From positions 1 to 64,000 of the forward strand of contig CAJULY010000009.1 of assembly GCA_910587185.1 (NCBI GenBank): a DNA stretch of 64,000 bases. Reading direction: 5' to 3'. Source of the DNA: an uncultured Muribaculaceae bacterium. Lineage in GTDB: Bacteria; Bacteroidota; Bacteroidia; Bacteroidales; Muribaculaceae. Below are positions 1-7,296 of the stretch, piece by piece. Under the pieces are notes generated by a model that was not told where the DNA came from, ran no database searches, and saw only the letters and a list, made by a program, of their open reading frames with translations. How positions within the stretch are numbered: position 1 is the stretch's first letter; each line of letters starts with the position of its first letter. The translations under genes and the position numbers were made by a program.

Positions 1-33
1 GACTATTTACTCAAGGTTTTTAAGGAAAGTTAA
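1..33 (+). CDS. C-terminal tail of an upstream gene, truncated by the window edge
   Basis: An open frame enters at base 1 and ends with TAA at 31-33, giving only the residues DYLLKVFKES. It lies 27 nt upstream of the specificity-domain gene and on the same strand. The obvious candidate is the methyltransferase (or other R-M subunit) that would partner that domain, but ten residues cannot identify a family. Everything beyond the existence of a short same-strand tail is inference. Confidence 0.3.
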   Translation, partial: DYLLKVFKES

Positions 34-60
34 ATCTCATGCGCCAGCCCTGAAAGAAAT

Positions 61-582
61 ATGATAAGGTCTGTAAATATGTCGGCTCTTGGAGAAAAAT
101 CTCCTGAAAGCAGCTGTTTAAACGAGCTGGTCCCTTTAAAAGAATTGTTCGACATAGTTAACGGAATACCTACAACAGGCCTGTTGAAATCGAATATCAG
201 GAAAAATGATAATTGGATCCCTTTGATCAGGCCAAGCTATAGACAGGACACAAGCATCGACGGGTATGTCAATAAGCATCTTGTTCCCTCTGACAAAGTT
301 TTTCCGGCTGAATCCCTGTATGTTTCCACTAATGGCCAAGGCAGCCATACTTATAGTTATGTTTCCGCGTCGGAATTTGTTCCGAATTCCGATGTAGCCG
401 TACTGATACCTAAACGTTTTATGCCGCTGCGTGAAAAATTGTTTTATTCCATGTGCATAACACGCAATCGGTTTAAATTTTCTTACGGTCGTAAACCGAA
501 AGGAGAAAAACTCGGATCCATTATGATTCCTGAATACATGGCTCTTGAAATGAACGGAATGGAGCTGATAGAGATGCTGTGA
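61..582 (+). CDS. Restriction-modification specificity (TRD) domain protein, single domain
   Basis: This 173-residue protein resembles one target-recognition domain of type I HsdS or related methylase specificity subunits. It begins with a short segment reading LVPLKELFDIVNG, followed by a body with WIPLIRPS and VSTNGQGSHTYSYVS, and ends with KFSYGRKPKGEKLGSIMIPEY, the pattern seen at the end of TRDs where the dimerisation helix begins. A full HsdS has two such domains and about 400 residues, so this is either a half-size subunit paired with a separate methylase or a fragment. It probably selects the DNA sequence to be methylated. The start ATG at 61 follows an in-frame stop at 31-33. There is no sign of a restriction subunit downstream; the next gene is on the other strand. 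Confidence 0.65.
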   Translation: MIRSVNMSALGEKSPESSCLNELVPLKELFDIVNGIPTTGLLKSNIRKNDNWIPLIRPSYRQDTSIDGYVNKHLVPSDKVFPAESLYVSTNGQGSHTYSYVSASEFVPNSDVAVLIPKRFMPLREKLFYSMCITRNRFKFSYGRKPKGEKLGSIMIPEYMALEMNGMELIEML

Positions 583-598
583 GAAATGCGGATCATTT

Positions 599-1498
599 TT
601 ACAGCCAGGAGTTCTGACGCTCTTTGACGGCGATGGATTCGCTCAGAAGTCTGACGAATTCCTTCATCGACTGTTTATGGTAGGAGTCTTTCAGAATGTG
701 GACGCAACCGGTCATTTCATTGTCGGGGACATCCAGCGGAACAGACCTGACGTCAGGCACGTTGTAGATCGAATCCTCGGCCAGAACTGTCACAAGGTTG
801 GTCTGGCGCACAAGTTGCAGCAGTATGTTGACCTCGTTCAGCTCTATGTGGATCCTTAGCCCGCTATGGTCGGTGACAACGCTGTCAAACGCGTTTCGGG
901 CCTGAAGTCCCTTGGCCGGCAGCGCGAGAGTATATTTCTCAAGCTCCGCGAGCGTGACCTTCTCTTTCGAGACTATGGGATGGTCTCTGCGCGCAACCGC
1001 CGATAGCCTGTTCTGGAAAAGGATATGTGATTCGACATCGGCCAGAGGGCAGGTGGGTCTGAACGCGAGTACGAAGTCTATCTCCCCTTTGGCCAGAAGC
1101 GCCATCAGCTCGTTCATCTGCTTATAGACGATGTTGAGCTTTATTCCGGGATAGAGTTTCATGAACGACAGGACCGTCTCGGTCAGAATGGAGCTGAAAG
1201 AGTGGGTGACGCCTATGTTGAGGGTCCCGGTCAGGAGTTTTTTCAAGTCGTGAATGCGGTCCACGCATGTCTCGGAATCGTGGATTGTCTTCCGTGCCAG
1301 CGGCAGCATCACTTCTCCGGCTTCGGTCAGCCGTATCGAATGGCTGTTGCGCATGAATAGCTGCATGTCGAGGTCATCCTCAAGCTGCTTTATCTGCTGC
1401 GACAATGAGCTTTGGGCTATGTTGAGCGATTTTGCCGCGTCGGAGAAATTCAGGGTTTCGGCCGCTCTGACGAAATATTTTAACTGTCTTAGTTCCAT
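599..1498 (-). CDS. LysR-family transcriptional regulator
   Basis: This 299-residue protein has the LysR architecture. A winged helix-turn-helix occupies about residues 1-60 (MELRQLKYFVRAAE, then AQSSLSQQIKQLED), and a periplasmic-binding-protein-like effector domain follows from about residue 90. The start was set at the ATG at 1498, because the MELRQLKYFV opening is where the family normally begins; reading further upstream only adds a non-homologous stretch. It lies 26 nt downstream of the two-gene ThrE exporter on the same strand, so it may be cotranscribed with that exporter and may control it. The effector ligand cannot be predicted. Confidence 0.85.
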   Translation of the reverse strand: MELRQLKYFVRAAETLNFSDAAKSLNIAQSSLSQQIKQLEDDLDMQLFMRNSHSIRLTEAGEVMLPLARKTIHDSETCVDRIHDLKKLLTGTLNIGVTHSFSSILTETVLSFMKLYPGIKLNIVYKQMNELMALLAKGEIDFVLAFRPTCPLADVESHILFQNRLSAVARRDHPIVSKEKVTLAELEKYTLALPAKGLQARNAFDSVVTDHSGLRIHIELNEVNILLQLVRQTNLVTVLAEDSIYNVPDVRSVPLDVPDNEMTGCVHILKDSYHKQSMKEFVRLLSESIAVKERQNSWL

Positions 1499-1524
1499 TT
1501 CATGCAAATATACTATATATCCGG

Positions 1525-2019
1525 TTATCTCGTTGCTGTGAACGACAGTTTTTTGAACAGAAACACCGGAATGGTGGCGCCGATGACCATCCCGAGGATT
1601 ATGAACACGCATGTCAGGCCGTTATAGGCAAGGAGATAGAAATAGTGGCCGAAGGTCTCTTCCTGTGTGTGATAAAGGCAGAGAAGCAACGCTTCCACCG
1701 TGCGGTAGGCATACATTCCGGGGATCATGGGCAGCAGCGCCGGAAAGAAACAGACCTCGGCCGGGCATCTTATGCGCGAGGCGAGCAGAACCGCAAGAAT
1801 CCCGACGGCGAAAGCCGCAAGGGCGCTTGCCGCGATTATGTGCATGCCGCCCGCTTCGGGGAGAGTCAGCACGTATCTTATGGCATGTCCCGTAGCCGCC
1901 GTAACGGCACACGCTCCGTAGGCACGCCGCGGTGTGTTGCTTATGCTGGAAAAACCGATAGCCGCTATAGCCGCAAACAATCCGTCTTCAAAAATATTTA
2001 TGAAAATTTCATTTCCCAT
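1525..2019 (-). CDS. Threonine/serine exporter, small subunit (ThrE_2 / YjjB type)
   Basis: A hydrophobic 164-residue membrane protein with about four to five helices and the motif FFPALLPMIPGMYAYRTVE, typical of the DUF3815/YjjB half of ThrE-family amino-acid or dicarboxylate exporters. It pairs with the gene directly upstream, which carries the YjjP half; in many bacteria the two halves form one exporter. The ATG at 2019 lies two bases beyond the stop of the upstream partner. An in-frame ATG at 2031 overlaps the partner and is an alternative start. The substrate (threonine/serine or a dicarboxylate such as succinate) is not decided by the sequence. Confidence 0.8.
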   Translation of the reverse strand: MGNEIFINIFEDGLFAAIAAIGFSSISNTPRRAYGACAVTAATGHAIRYVLTLPEAGGMHIIAASALAAFAVGILAVLLASRIRCPAEVCFFPALLPMIPGMYAYRTVEALLLCLYHTQEETFGHYFYLLAYNGLTCVFIILGMVIGATIPVFLFKKLSFTATR

Positions 2020-2021
2020 GA

Positions 2022-2816
2022 TCAAAACCATTTGAGATCGAGCAGAAACATTCCCGCGCATAATCCGGCCGACAGACAGGCCGTCAGTACGACCGCGTCG
2101 GCGAAGCGGCTGAAAGAACAGAGATAATGGCCGTCGAGCATGTCGCTGACCGCATTTATATAAGGTACTCCCGGAATCAGATACAGCACGCTCGTGCCCA
2201 AGGCTATTTCGGGGGTCGTCCCGATGTCGAAGATGCTCCCTCCGGCGCTGATAGATGCGGAGAAAAACGAGGCGCAGAGAAACGTAAGGCGCACGTCTCT
2301 CTTATCCTCGAGCATGATCTGTTTCAGTCTGAAGCCCGCGACGGTTGACAGGAACACGATTATCATGGCTGCCAGATCCCCTCCGAACAGACGGCAGAAA
2401 GAGGCGTTGGCCAGGCTCGTGAGAAAGAGTGTTTCCCATTTTCCCGTGGGCCGCGTCTCCTTTATCCTGTCGAACAGCTTTATGGCTGTCGGCAGGTCGA
2501 GCTTTTTGTCTGATACTTTCCAGCTCAGGCGGCTCAGCCGGGCGTTGAGGTTGAAGTTTATCGCTCCGCGGTGCTTTTTCCTGAGCACGACCTGCGGCCG
2601 GGAGTCATCGCCCTTCCACGCCGACACATAGACATGCGACGGCATGATGGAGATATCTGCGCCGATTCCGAACGACCGCGCCATCCTCAGGGTGTTCTTC
2701 TCGATGCGGATACAGGTGGCGCCACATCCGAGCAGCCACGAGGCATAGTCGGCGAGAAAAGCGGCCGTCTCTGCGGGAGATGACTCTCTGTCAGAACTCG
2801 TCGCAATCCTCGTCAT
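2022..2816 (-). CDS. Threonine/serine exporter, large subunit (ThrE_1 / YjjP type)
   Basis: This 264-residue protein matches the YjjP/ThrE N-terminal family. It has a soluble N-terminal region with LADYASWLLGCGATCIRIEKN, then a membrane half that includes GTSVLYLIPGVPYINAVSDMLDG, the family's conserved PG segment. It should work with the small subunit encoded immediately downstream as a proton-driven exporter in the inner membrane. The ATG at 2816 was preferred over a GTG at 2849. The 5' end overlaps the end of a small membrane-protein frame upstream. Confidence 0.8.
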   Translation of the reverse strand: MTRIATSSDRESSPAETAAFLADYASWLLGCGATCIRIEKNTLRMARSFGIGADISIMPSHVYVSAWKGDDSRPQVVLRKKHRGAINFNLNARLSRLSWKVSDKKLDLPTAIKLFDRIKETRPTGKWETLFLTSLANASFCRLFGGDLAAMIIVFLSTVAGFRLKQIMLEDKRDVRLTFLCASFFSASISAGGSIFDIGTTPEIALGTSVLYLIPGVPYINAVSDMLDGHYLCSFSRFADAVVLTACLSAGLCAGMFLLDLKWF

Positions 2817-2994
2817 CGTTTCTGTCTCCCGGAATATAGAAGATTTCACGTTCCTTCCCGATCTCTAAAAGATGTCGCGGTTTGCGGACATTTCCCATAC
2901 ATGTCGTGTGATGGCGTCTTTCGATCGCCCGGAATAAAAATGCGAACAACAGCACTCCCGCTATCACGCACCATACAATCATAGGTTGACTCAT
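2791..2994 (-). CDS. Small single-pass membrane protein, uncharacterised
   Basis: A 67-residue frame starts at the ATG at 2994: MSQPMIVWCVIAGVLLFAFLF forms one clear membrane segment, followed by a basic stretch (RAIERRHH) and an acidic tail (DDEDCDEF). It sits just ahead of, and overlaps by 26 nt, the ThrE large subunit on the same strand, as translationally coupled genes often do. I recognise no family. It could be a small accessory protein of the exporter or a chance frame; the clean start, the single membrane span and the coupling favour a real gene. Confidence 0.4.
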   Translation of the reverse strand: MSQPMIVWCVIAGVLLFAFLFRAIERRHHTTCMGNVRKPRHLLEIGKEREIFYIPGDRNDDEDCDEF

Positions 2995-3116
2995 AACTTT
3001 TTTGCTTTTGTTTGTTTTCTGAGGCAAAGTTATGGTCTGTGCCGTGGCGTGGAAAGGGTTTTGCAAGGGAAATTCCTATAGCCGCGATAGGCCGACGTTA
3101 TAGCAGTGCGGTGCTG

Positions 3117-4082
3117 TTATCGCTTGCGGGGATGGGAATGGCGGTAAAGTTGCCAGGAGTTGACGACGTTGTGGAAAATACTGTAGAAACCGCCCGCAAC
3201 CGACGTGATAGGAGTGAAGAAAGTGTAGCCGAGCCAGATGGCGAGCACCGTGTTCTTTTGTCCGAGCGCCTGTCCGGCTGTTATGCGGTCTCCATAGACA
3301 GCTCCTGTTTTCCAGCCTATGAAAAATTGCATGGCGCAGCTGACGAGCGTCACCCCCACGAGCGACAGCTCGACCGTCAGCGAGACAGTCGTGTGCATTA
3401 TGTAGCGCGTGGTGACCGCCGTGGCCAGGAACAGCGCGACCACCCACAGGTAGAAAGCCAGATTCTGCATGCGGGTGATGGCGAAATGTACCTTGGGCGA
3501 GAGCCATCTGACGAGAAATGCCAGAAACAGCGGGAAGAGAAGCAGCGGAAAGACCTTTCCCAGAATCAGCACCGAGGCGTTCCAGACCGACATGGACTGC
3601 TGCGGATGGACATAAGGGACCACGAGCGGAATCAGCAGGGCTGCCGTCAGGTTGCTGAGAATGGTGTAGGTGGTGATGTGAGGCGCGCTACCTCCCAGTT
3701 TGCGGGTGATGACGGCCGAGGCTGTAGCCACCGGACAGATAAAACATATCATCGCCCCTTCGAGGACAACCCGCGCCCCACACTGTGGCATAGCCATGGT
3801 TATCGCGCCAAGCCCCAGAAACATACCCGCCTGAAACGCGAGCAGCCACCAGTGCCACCGGCACAGTTTCAGATGTCGTGGATTGACCTTGCAGAAAGTG
3901 ACGAAAAGCATTGCGAAAATCAGAAGCGGCTGCACCACTTCCACCGTGGCAAGCGCCTGAGGGTGGATGGGATCGAAGAGCGGTATGCTGACAAAAAGAA
4001 AATAACTTCCGATACCTGCCAGAATGGCGAAAATCAAAACCCAGTTTCTGATGAATCCTGTAATTCTCTTTATTGTACCCAT
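3117..4082 (-). CDS. BASS-family (bile acid:sodium symporter-like) transporter
   Basis: This 321-residue protein has about nine to ten hydrophobic segments. Its motifs ICPVATASAVITRKLGG and ITAGQALGQKNTVLAIWLG are characteristic of the SBF/BASS superfamily as found in Bacteroidales. It is expected to sit in the inner membrane and couple uptake of an organic anion to sodium. Bile acid is the founding substrate of the family, but many bacterial members carry pantoate, pyruvate or unknown acids. A good promoter lies 27 nt upstream, so it is probably a single transcription unit, separated from the recombinase gene by a hairpin. Confidence 0.8.
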   Translation of the reverse strand: MGTIKRITGFIRNWVLIFAILAGIGSYFLFVSIPLFDPIHPQALATVEVVQPLLIFAMLFVTFCKVNPRHLKLCRWHWWLLAFQAGMFLGLGAITMAMPQCGARVVLEGAMICFICPVATASAVITRKLGGSAPHITTYTILSNLTAALLIPLVVPYVHPQQSMSVWNASVLILGKVFPLLLFPLFLAFLVRWLSPKVHFAITRMQNLAFYLWVVALFLATAVTTRYIMHTTVSLTVELSLVGVTLVSCAMQFFIGWKTGAVYGDRITAGQALGQKNTVLAIWLGYTFFTPITSVAGGFYSIFHNVVNSWQLYRHSHPRKR

Positions 4083-4108
4083 TTTTCTAAAAGAACCTTT
4101 TTCGGCCG

Positions 4109-4141
4109 CAAAATTACAAAAAATATCACACGGCAGACAAA
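4109..4141 (-). promoter_or_regulatory. Promoter of the BASS transporter gene
   Basis: Read on the minus strand: TTTG, 21 nt, TAATTTTG, a good match to the Bacteroidetes primary-sigma consensus. The -7 box (4109-4116) lies 27 nt ahead of the ATG at 4082. Confidence 0.65.
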
Positions 4142-4143
4142 TA

Positions 4144-4175
4144 GAGGGTGCTGAAACTTACATTCAGACACCCTC
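4144..4175 (-). terminator. Hairpin terminator of the recombinase gene
   Basis: The arms GAGGGTG and CACCCTC, extended by TGAA/TTCA with small bulges, form a hairpin starting about 6 nt after the recombinase stop codon. On the minus strand it is followed by a short T-rich run (TATTTGT). It lies directly upstream of the BASS promoter and would insulate it. Confidence 0.6.
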
Positions 4176-4180
4176 GTGAA

Positions 4181-5329
4181 TCAGACCGACCTTATGATCA
4201 GAGCGTTGGCGCGGTCAATGACGGAGGTCTCGAGCGAGGCGAGATAGATCTGGGTGGTCGCTTCAGAGTCGTGGCCCATTCCTTCGCTTATTATACTGAC
4301 GGGAATTCCTTTGGTGCGCGCAGCCGATGCCCAGCTGTGGCGGGCGCAGTAGAGAGTCAGGGGAATCTTGAGATTGGTCATGCGCGCGATGGTCTTGAGT
4401 TGCCGGTTTATGCACGATGCGCGGTTACGGTAGGCGATTCGTTCGTCGGAAAGAGGGTTGGTGAGTATAGGCAGCAGATATTGTGTGGGATTAGGCGGAT
4501 ATTTCTCGACTATCGACTGCATTTCTTTGGTCCATGCTATGTCGAGACGCTGTCCGGTTTTTCGCCTCCGGTAGGTCACATGATTGTCTGCACGGTCCTT
4601 TTTTCTAAGGAAAGCCATATCGACGAAGCTCATCCCCCGCAGATAGAGGCTCAGCATGAACATGTCGCGGGCGAAGTCCATCTTGCTCCCCCGGGGCAGC
4701 TCCAGATTCTTTATGCGGCTTATGGCGGCTATGGGGATAGCCCGTTTGACGGTGCGTTCAGTGCCCGTATAGACGTGGCGAAACGGATTGCGCTGTTCGA
4801 TGGCTTCGCTTTCCACGGCCCTGTTATAGACGGCGCGGAGTATGCGCATGTAGAACGAGGTGGTATTAGGTACCGCTCCGCGGACCCGCAGATAGGCCTC
4901 GTAGGCCTGGATGATGTCCGGCGTGATTTCATCGAGCATGAGGTCGCGGCCGCGGCGGAACCGTGAAAAGCTTTGCAGGGTGGCCGTATAAGTCTCGGCC
5001 GTACGGATCTTGCCGCATTCCTTGAGATTCATGATGACTGACTCCATGAATCGGAAAAGACTATATCGGCTTCGGTAGAGTTTGAATTCCTCCACGATGT
5101 CGTCGGCCGACAAGACGGTGCCGCGCGACTCCATTCTTCTCACAATGCGTGTCAGCCGTTCTACATCGCGGCGCGTCTCTTCTCTGAAACGTGTCTGCCA
5201 CTCTTTGGGAAAAGCCCGGTAGGGGGTTGAACACTGACGCACTTTCCTGTCGTGGATAATCTGATAATAGATGGCGCCCTCTCTCTCCGCATCGGCCGAG
5301 GGCCGGAATTTCACTTTTATAGATGTCAT
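4181..5329 (-). CDS. Tyrosine recombinase (integrase/invertase family)
   Basis: A 382-residue enzyme of the Bacteroidetes tyrosine-recombinase type. An arm-binding domain spans about residues 1-90 (KVRQCSTPYRAFPKEW), a SAM-like core-binding domain about 105-190, and the catalytic domain follows. Active-site residues visible: Arg in LYLRGMSFVDMAFL, Lys in RRRKTGQ, the box LYCARHSWAS, and GHDSEATTQIYLAS with the nucleophilic Tyr. The usual first His of HxxR is Tyr (YCAR), a common substitution in this phylum. It has no phage or conjugation genes beside it, so it could be an orphan invertase or the remnant of an element. It is the only recombinase in the window and hence a candidate for switching the SusC cassettes, although the nearest cassette leader lies 23 kb away. 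Confidence 0.9.
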   Translation of the reverse strand: MTSIKVKFRPSADAEREGAIYYQIIHDRKVRQCSTPYRAFPKEWQTRFREETRRDVERLTRIVRRMESRGTVLSADDIVEEFKLYRSRYSLFRFMESVIMNLKECGKIRTAETYTATLQSFSRFRRGRDLMLDEITPDIIQAYEAYLRVRGAVPNTTSFYMRILRAVYNRAVESEAIEQRNPFRHVYTGTERTVKRAIPIAAISRIKNLELPRGSKMDFARDMFMLSLYLRGMSFVDMAFLRKKDRADNHVTYRRRKTGQRLDIAWTKEMQSIVEKYPPNPTQYLLPILTNPLSDERIAYRNRASCINRQLKTIARMTNLKIPLTLYCARHSWASAARTKGIPVSIISEGMGHDSEATTQIYLASLETSVIDRANALIIRSV

Positions 5330-5534
5330 GATTTCAAAATGTATTATTCCCCCTAAATTTATACATTATCCTCGGTTTTGCACCGTGACAGCAAAAAGGA
5401 AATTTCAGATAAAACTTTTATGGCCCGAACCGTGTTTTTTCAATGTGCTCCCCATCGGATCAGAACAGGGATGCTTCCCTTGAGAATAAGTTTTAAATTA
5501 TTGAATATTATATGTTTTACTAAAAAGTCTTGTT

Positions 5535-7268
5535 ATGGACTGGCTATTGGACACACTCATCAAATATCCCTCTATTCCGATTTTCCTCACGATTGGACTC
5601 GGTTTTTATCTCGGGAAATTCAAGTACAAGTCGTTTGCGCTCGGCACTGTCACCTCCGTTCTTCTCGTTGGCGTGGCCGTGGGCTACTGTATCAATCGTT
5701 TTGCCGGCCAGCCGGTTGAGATCGGCGCGCCGTTGAAGTCGCTCTTTTTCCTGATCTTCCTTTTTGCCATCGGCTATAAGTGCGGGCCGCAGTTTGTTTC
5801 GGCCATCCGCGGACAGGGAATAAAGCAGGTTCTCTTCGCTGTAGTGGTATGTGTCCTGTGTCTCGTGGTGACATGGGGATGTGCCAAAGTAATGAACTAT
5901 AACGCCGCCATGGCGACCGGTCTTTTCTCCGGAGCGCAGACAATCTCGGCAGTCATCGGTGTCGGCACCGACACCATCAGCAGCCTTCCGGATGTGGACT
6001 CCGCCACTAAAAAGGCGTGGATTGATCTCATTCCCGTCTGCTACGCCGTCACCTACGTCTTCGGCACCATCGGTTCCGCCTATCTGCTTGGCAATCTCGG
6101 ACCGGCAATGCTCGGCGGTCTGAAAAAAGTGCGTCAGCAGACAAAGGAATACGAACAGCAGCTCAACCATTCCACACTCTCCACTGATCCCGCTTACATC
6201 GTGGGCAACCGACCGATTGTCTTCCGCGCCTACAAGGTCACTTCCGATAATTTTGCGACTCCAATGACCGTTGAGCAGCTTGAAGACCATTTCAGCAAGC
6301 TCGGACGCCGTATTTTCGTTGAGCGTGTGCGTCCCGCCGCAGCCGGATCGGAGATAGTCGGCGCCACACCTTCTCTCCTCATTCATCAGGGCGATGAGAT
6401 CGTCGTTTCGGGCCGTCACGAATATGTCATCCAGGATGAGAGCTGGATAGGGCAGGAGGTGGATGATCCCGCGCTCCTCACCTTCAACGCCGAGAAAACC
6501 AAAGTCATGGTCACCAAAAAAACGGCCGGACAGACAGTGGACCAGCTTCGCGCGCAGCCGTTCATGTATGGTGTCATGATCGCCTCCATCTCCCGTCAGG
6601 GCGGGGTGCCGATTCCGGTGCTTGCCAATACGAAACTGATGCAGGGCGACATGCTTGAGATCGTCGGTCTGCCACAGGAAATCTCAGCGGCGGTGGCTGC
6701 CATTGGCATCGAGGAGAAACCGACATCCGTGACTGACCTCGTGTTTGTCTCGCTTGTAATTGTCATAGGTGCGCTTGTTGGCGCCCTGACGCTGAACGTC
6801 CACGATATTCCCGTCAGCCTTTCCACCTCGGGCGGAGCTCTTATAGCCGGCCTTTTCTTCGGATGGTGGAGAACGCGCCGTCCGTCCGTCGGCATCATTC
6901 CCGAGGGGTCACTCTGGCTCATGCAGAACCTCGGCCTCAACATGTTCATCGCGGTCATCGGCATTCAGAGCGGCCCGACATTCTTCTCAGGTCTCGAACA
7001 GGTCGGCTGGATGTTCTTCGTGATGGGTATAATCGCGACCACCGTTCCTATTCTGATCTCGCTCTGGATCGGTGCTAAATTCTTCAAGTTCCATCCCGCA
7101 GTCAATCTCGGATGCGTCGCCGGAAGCCGTACGACAACCGCCTCTCTTGGCGCTATCACCGATTCGCTCCAGAGCAACGTTCCCGCTCTCGGCTATACGA
7201 TAACCTATGCAATCGGTAACACGCTGCTGATCCTGATGGGAGTGGCCATGGTGCTGATGTTCATTTAA
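5535..7268 (+). CDS. aspT: Aspartate:alanine antiporter (AspT family)
   Basis: This 577-residue membrane protein has two hydrophobic halves flanking two cytoplasmic TrkA-C-like domains (about residues 220-400), the layout of the AspT/YidE/YbjL family. The second half contains GCVAGSRTTTASLGAI, the family's conserved duplicated motif. The next gene, 28 nt downstream, encodes aspartate 4-decarboxylase, which fixes the substrate prediction: AspT brings in L-aspartate and exports L-alanine. The exchange moves one net negative charge inward, and decarboxylation consumes a proton, so the pair generates proton-motive force and resists acid. Start at the ATG at 5535. I found no confident consensus promoter in the 205 nt upstream. 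Confidence 0.9.
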   Translation: MDWLLDTLIKYPSIPIFLTIGLGFYLGKFKYKSFALGTVTSVLLVGVAVGYCINRFAGQPVEIGAPLKSLFFLIFLFAIGYKCGPQFVSAIRGQGIKQVLFAVVVCVLCLVVTWGCAKVMNYNAAMATGLFSGAQTISAVIGVGTDTISSLPDVDSATKKAWIDLIPVCYAVTYVFGTIGSAYLLGNLGPAMLGGLKKVRQQTKEYEQQLNHSTLSTDPAYIVGNRPIVFRAYKVTSDNFATPMTVEQLEDHFSKLGRRIFVERVRPAAAGSEIVGATPSLLIHQGDEIVVSGRHEYVIQDESWIGQEVDDPALLTFNAEKTKVMVTKKTAGQTVDQLRAQPFMYGVMIASISRQGGVPIPVLANTKLMQGDMLEIVGLPQEISAAVAAIGIEEKPTSVTDLVFVSLVIVIGALVGALTLNVHDIPVSLSTSGGALIAGLFFGWWRTRRPSVGIIPEGSLWLMQNLGLNMFIAVIGIQSGPTFFSGLEQVGWMFFVMGIIATTVPILISLWIGAKFFKFHPAVNLGCVAGSRTTTASLGAITDSLQSNVPALGYTITYAIGNTLLILMGVAMVLMFI

Positions 7269-7296
7269 ACGATAAATCTTTTAGAAGTATAATGAT

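Noticed and set aside
3012..4154. A 380-codon open frame on the plus strand opposite the BASS transporter gene
   Set aside because: Its product is charged and low-complexity with no family motif, and it is fully antisense to a clear membrane-protein gene with its own promoter.
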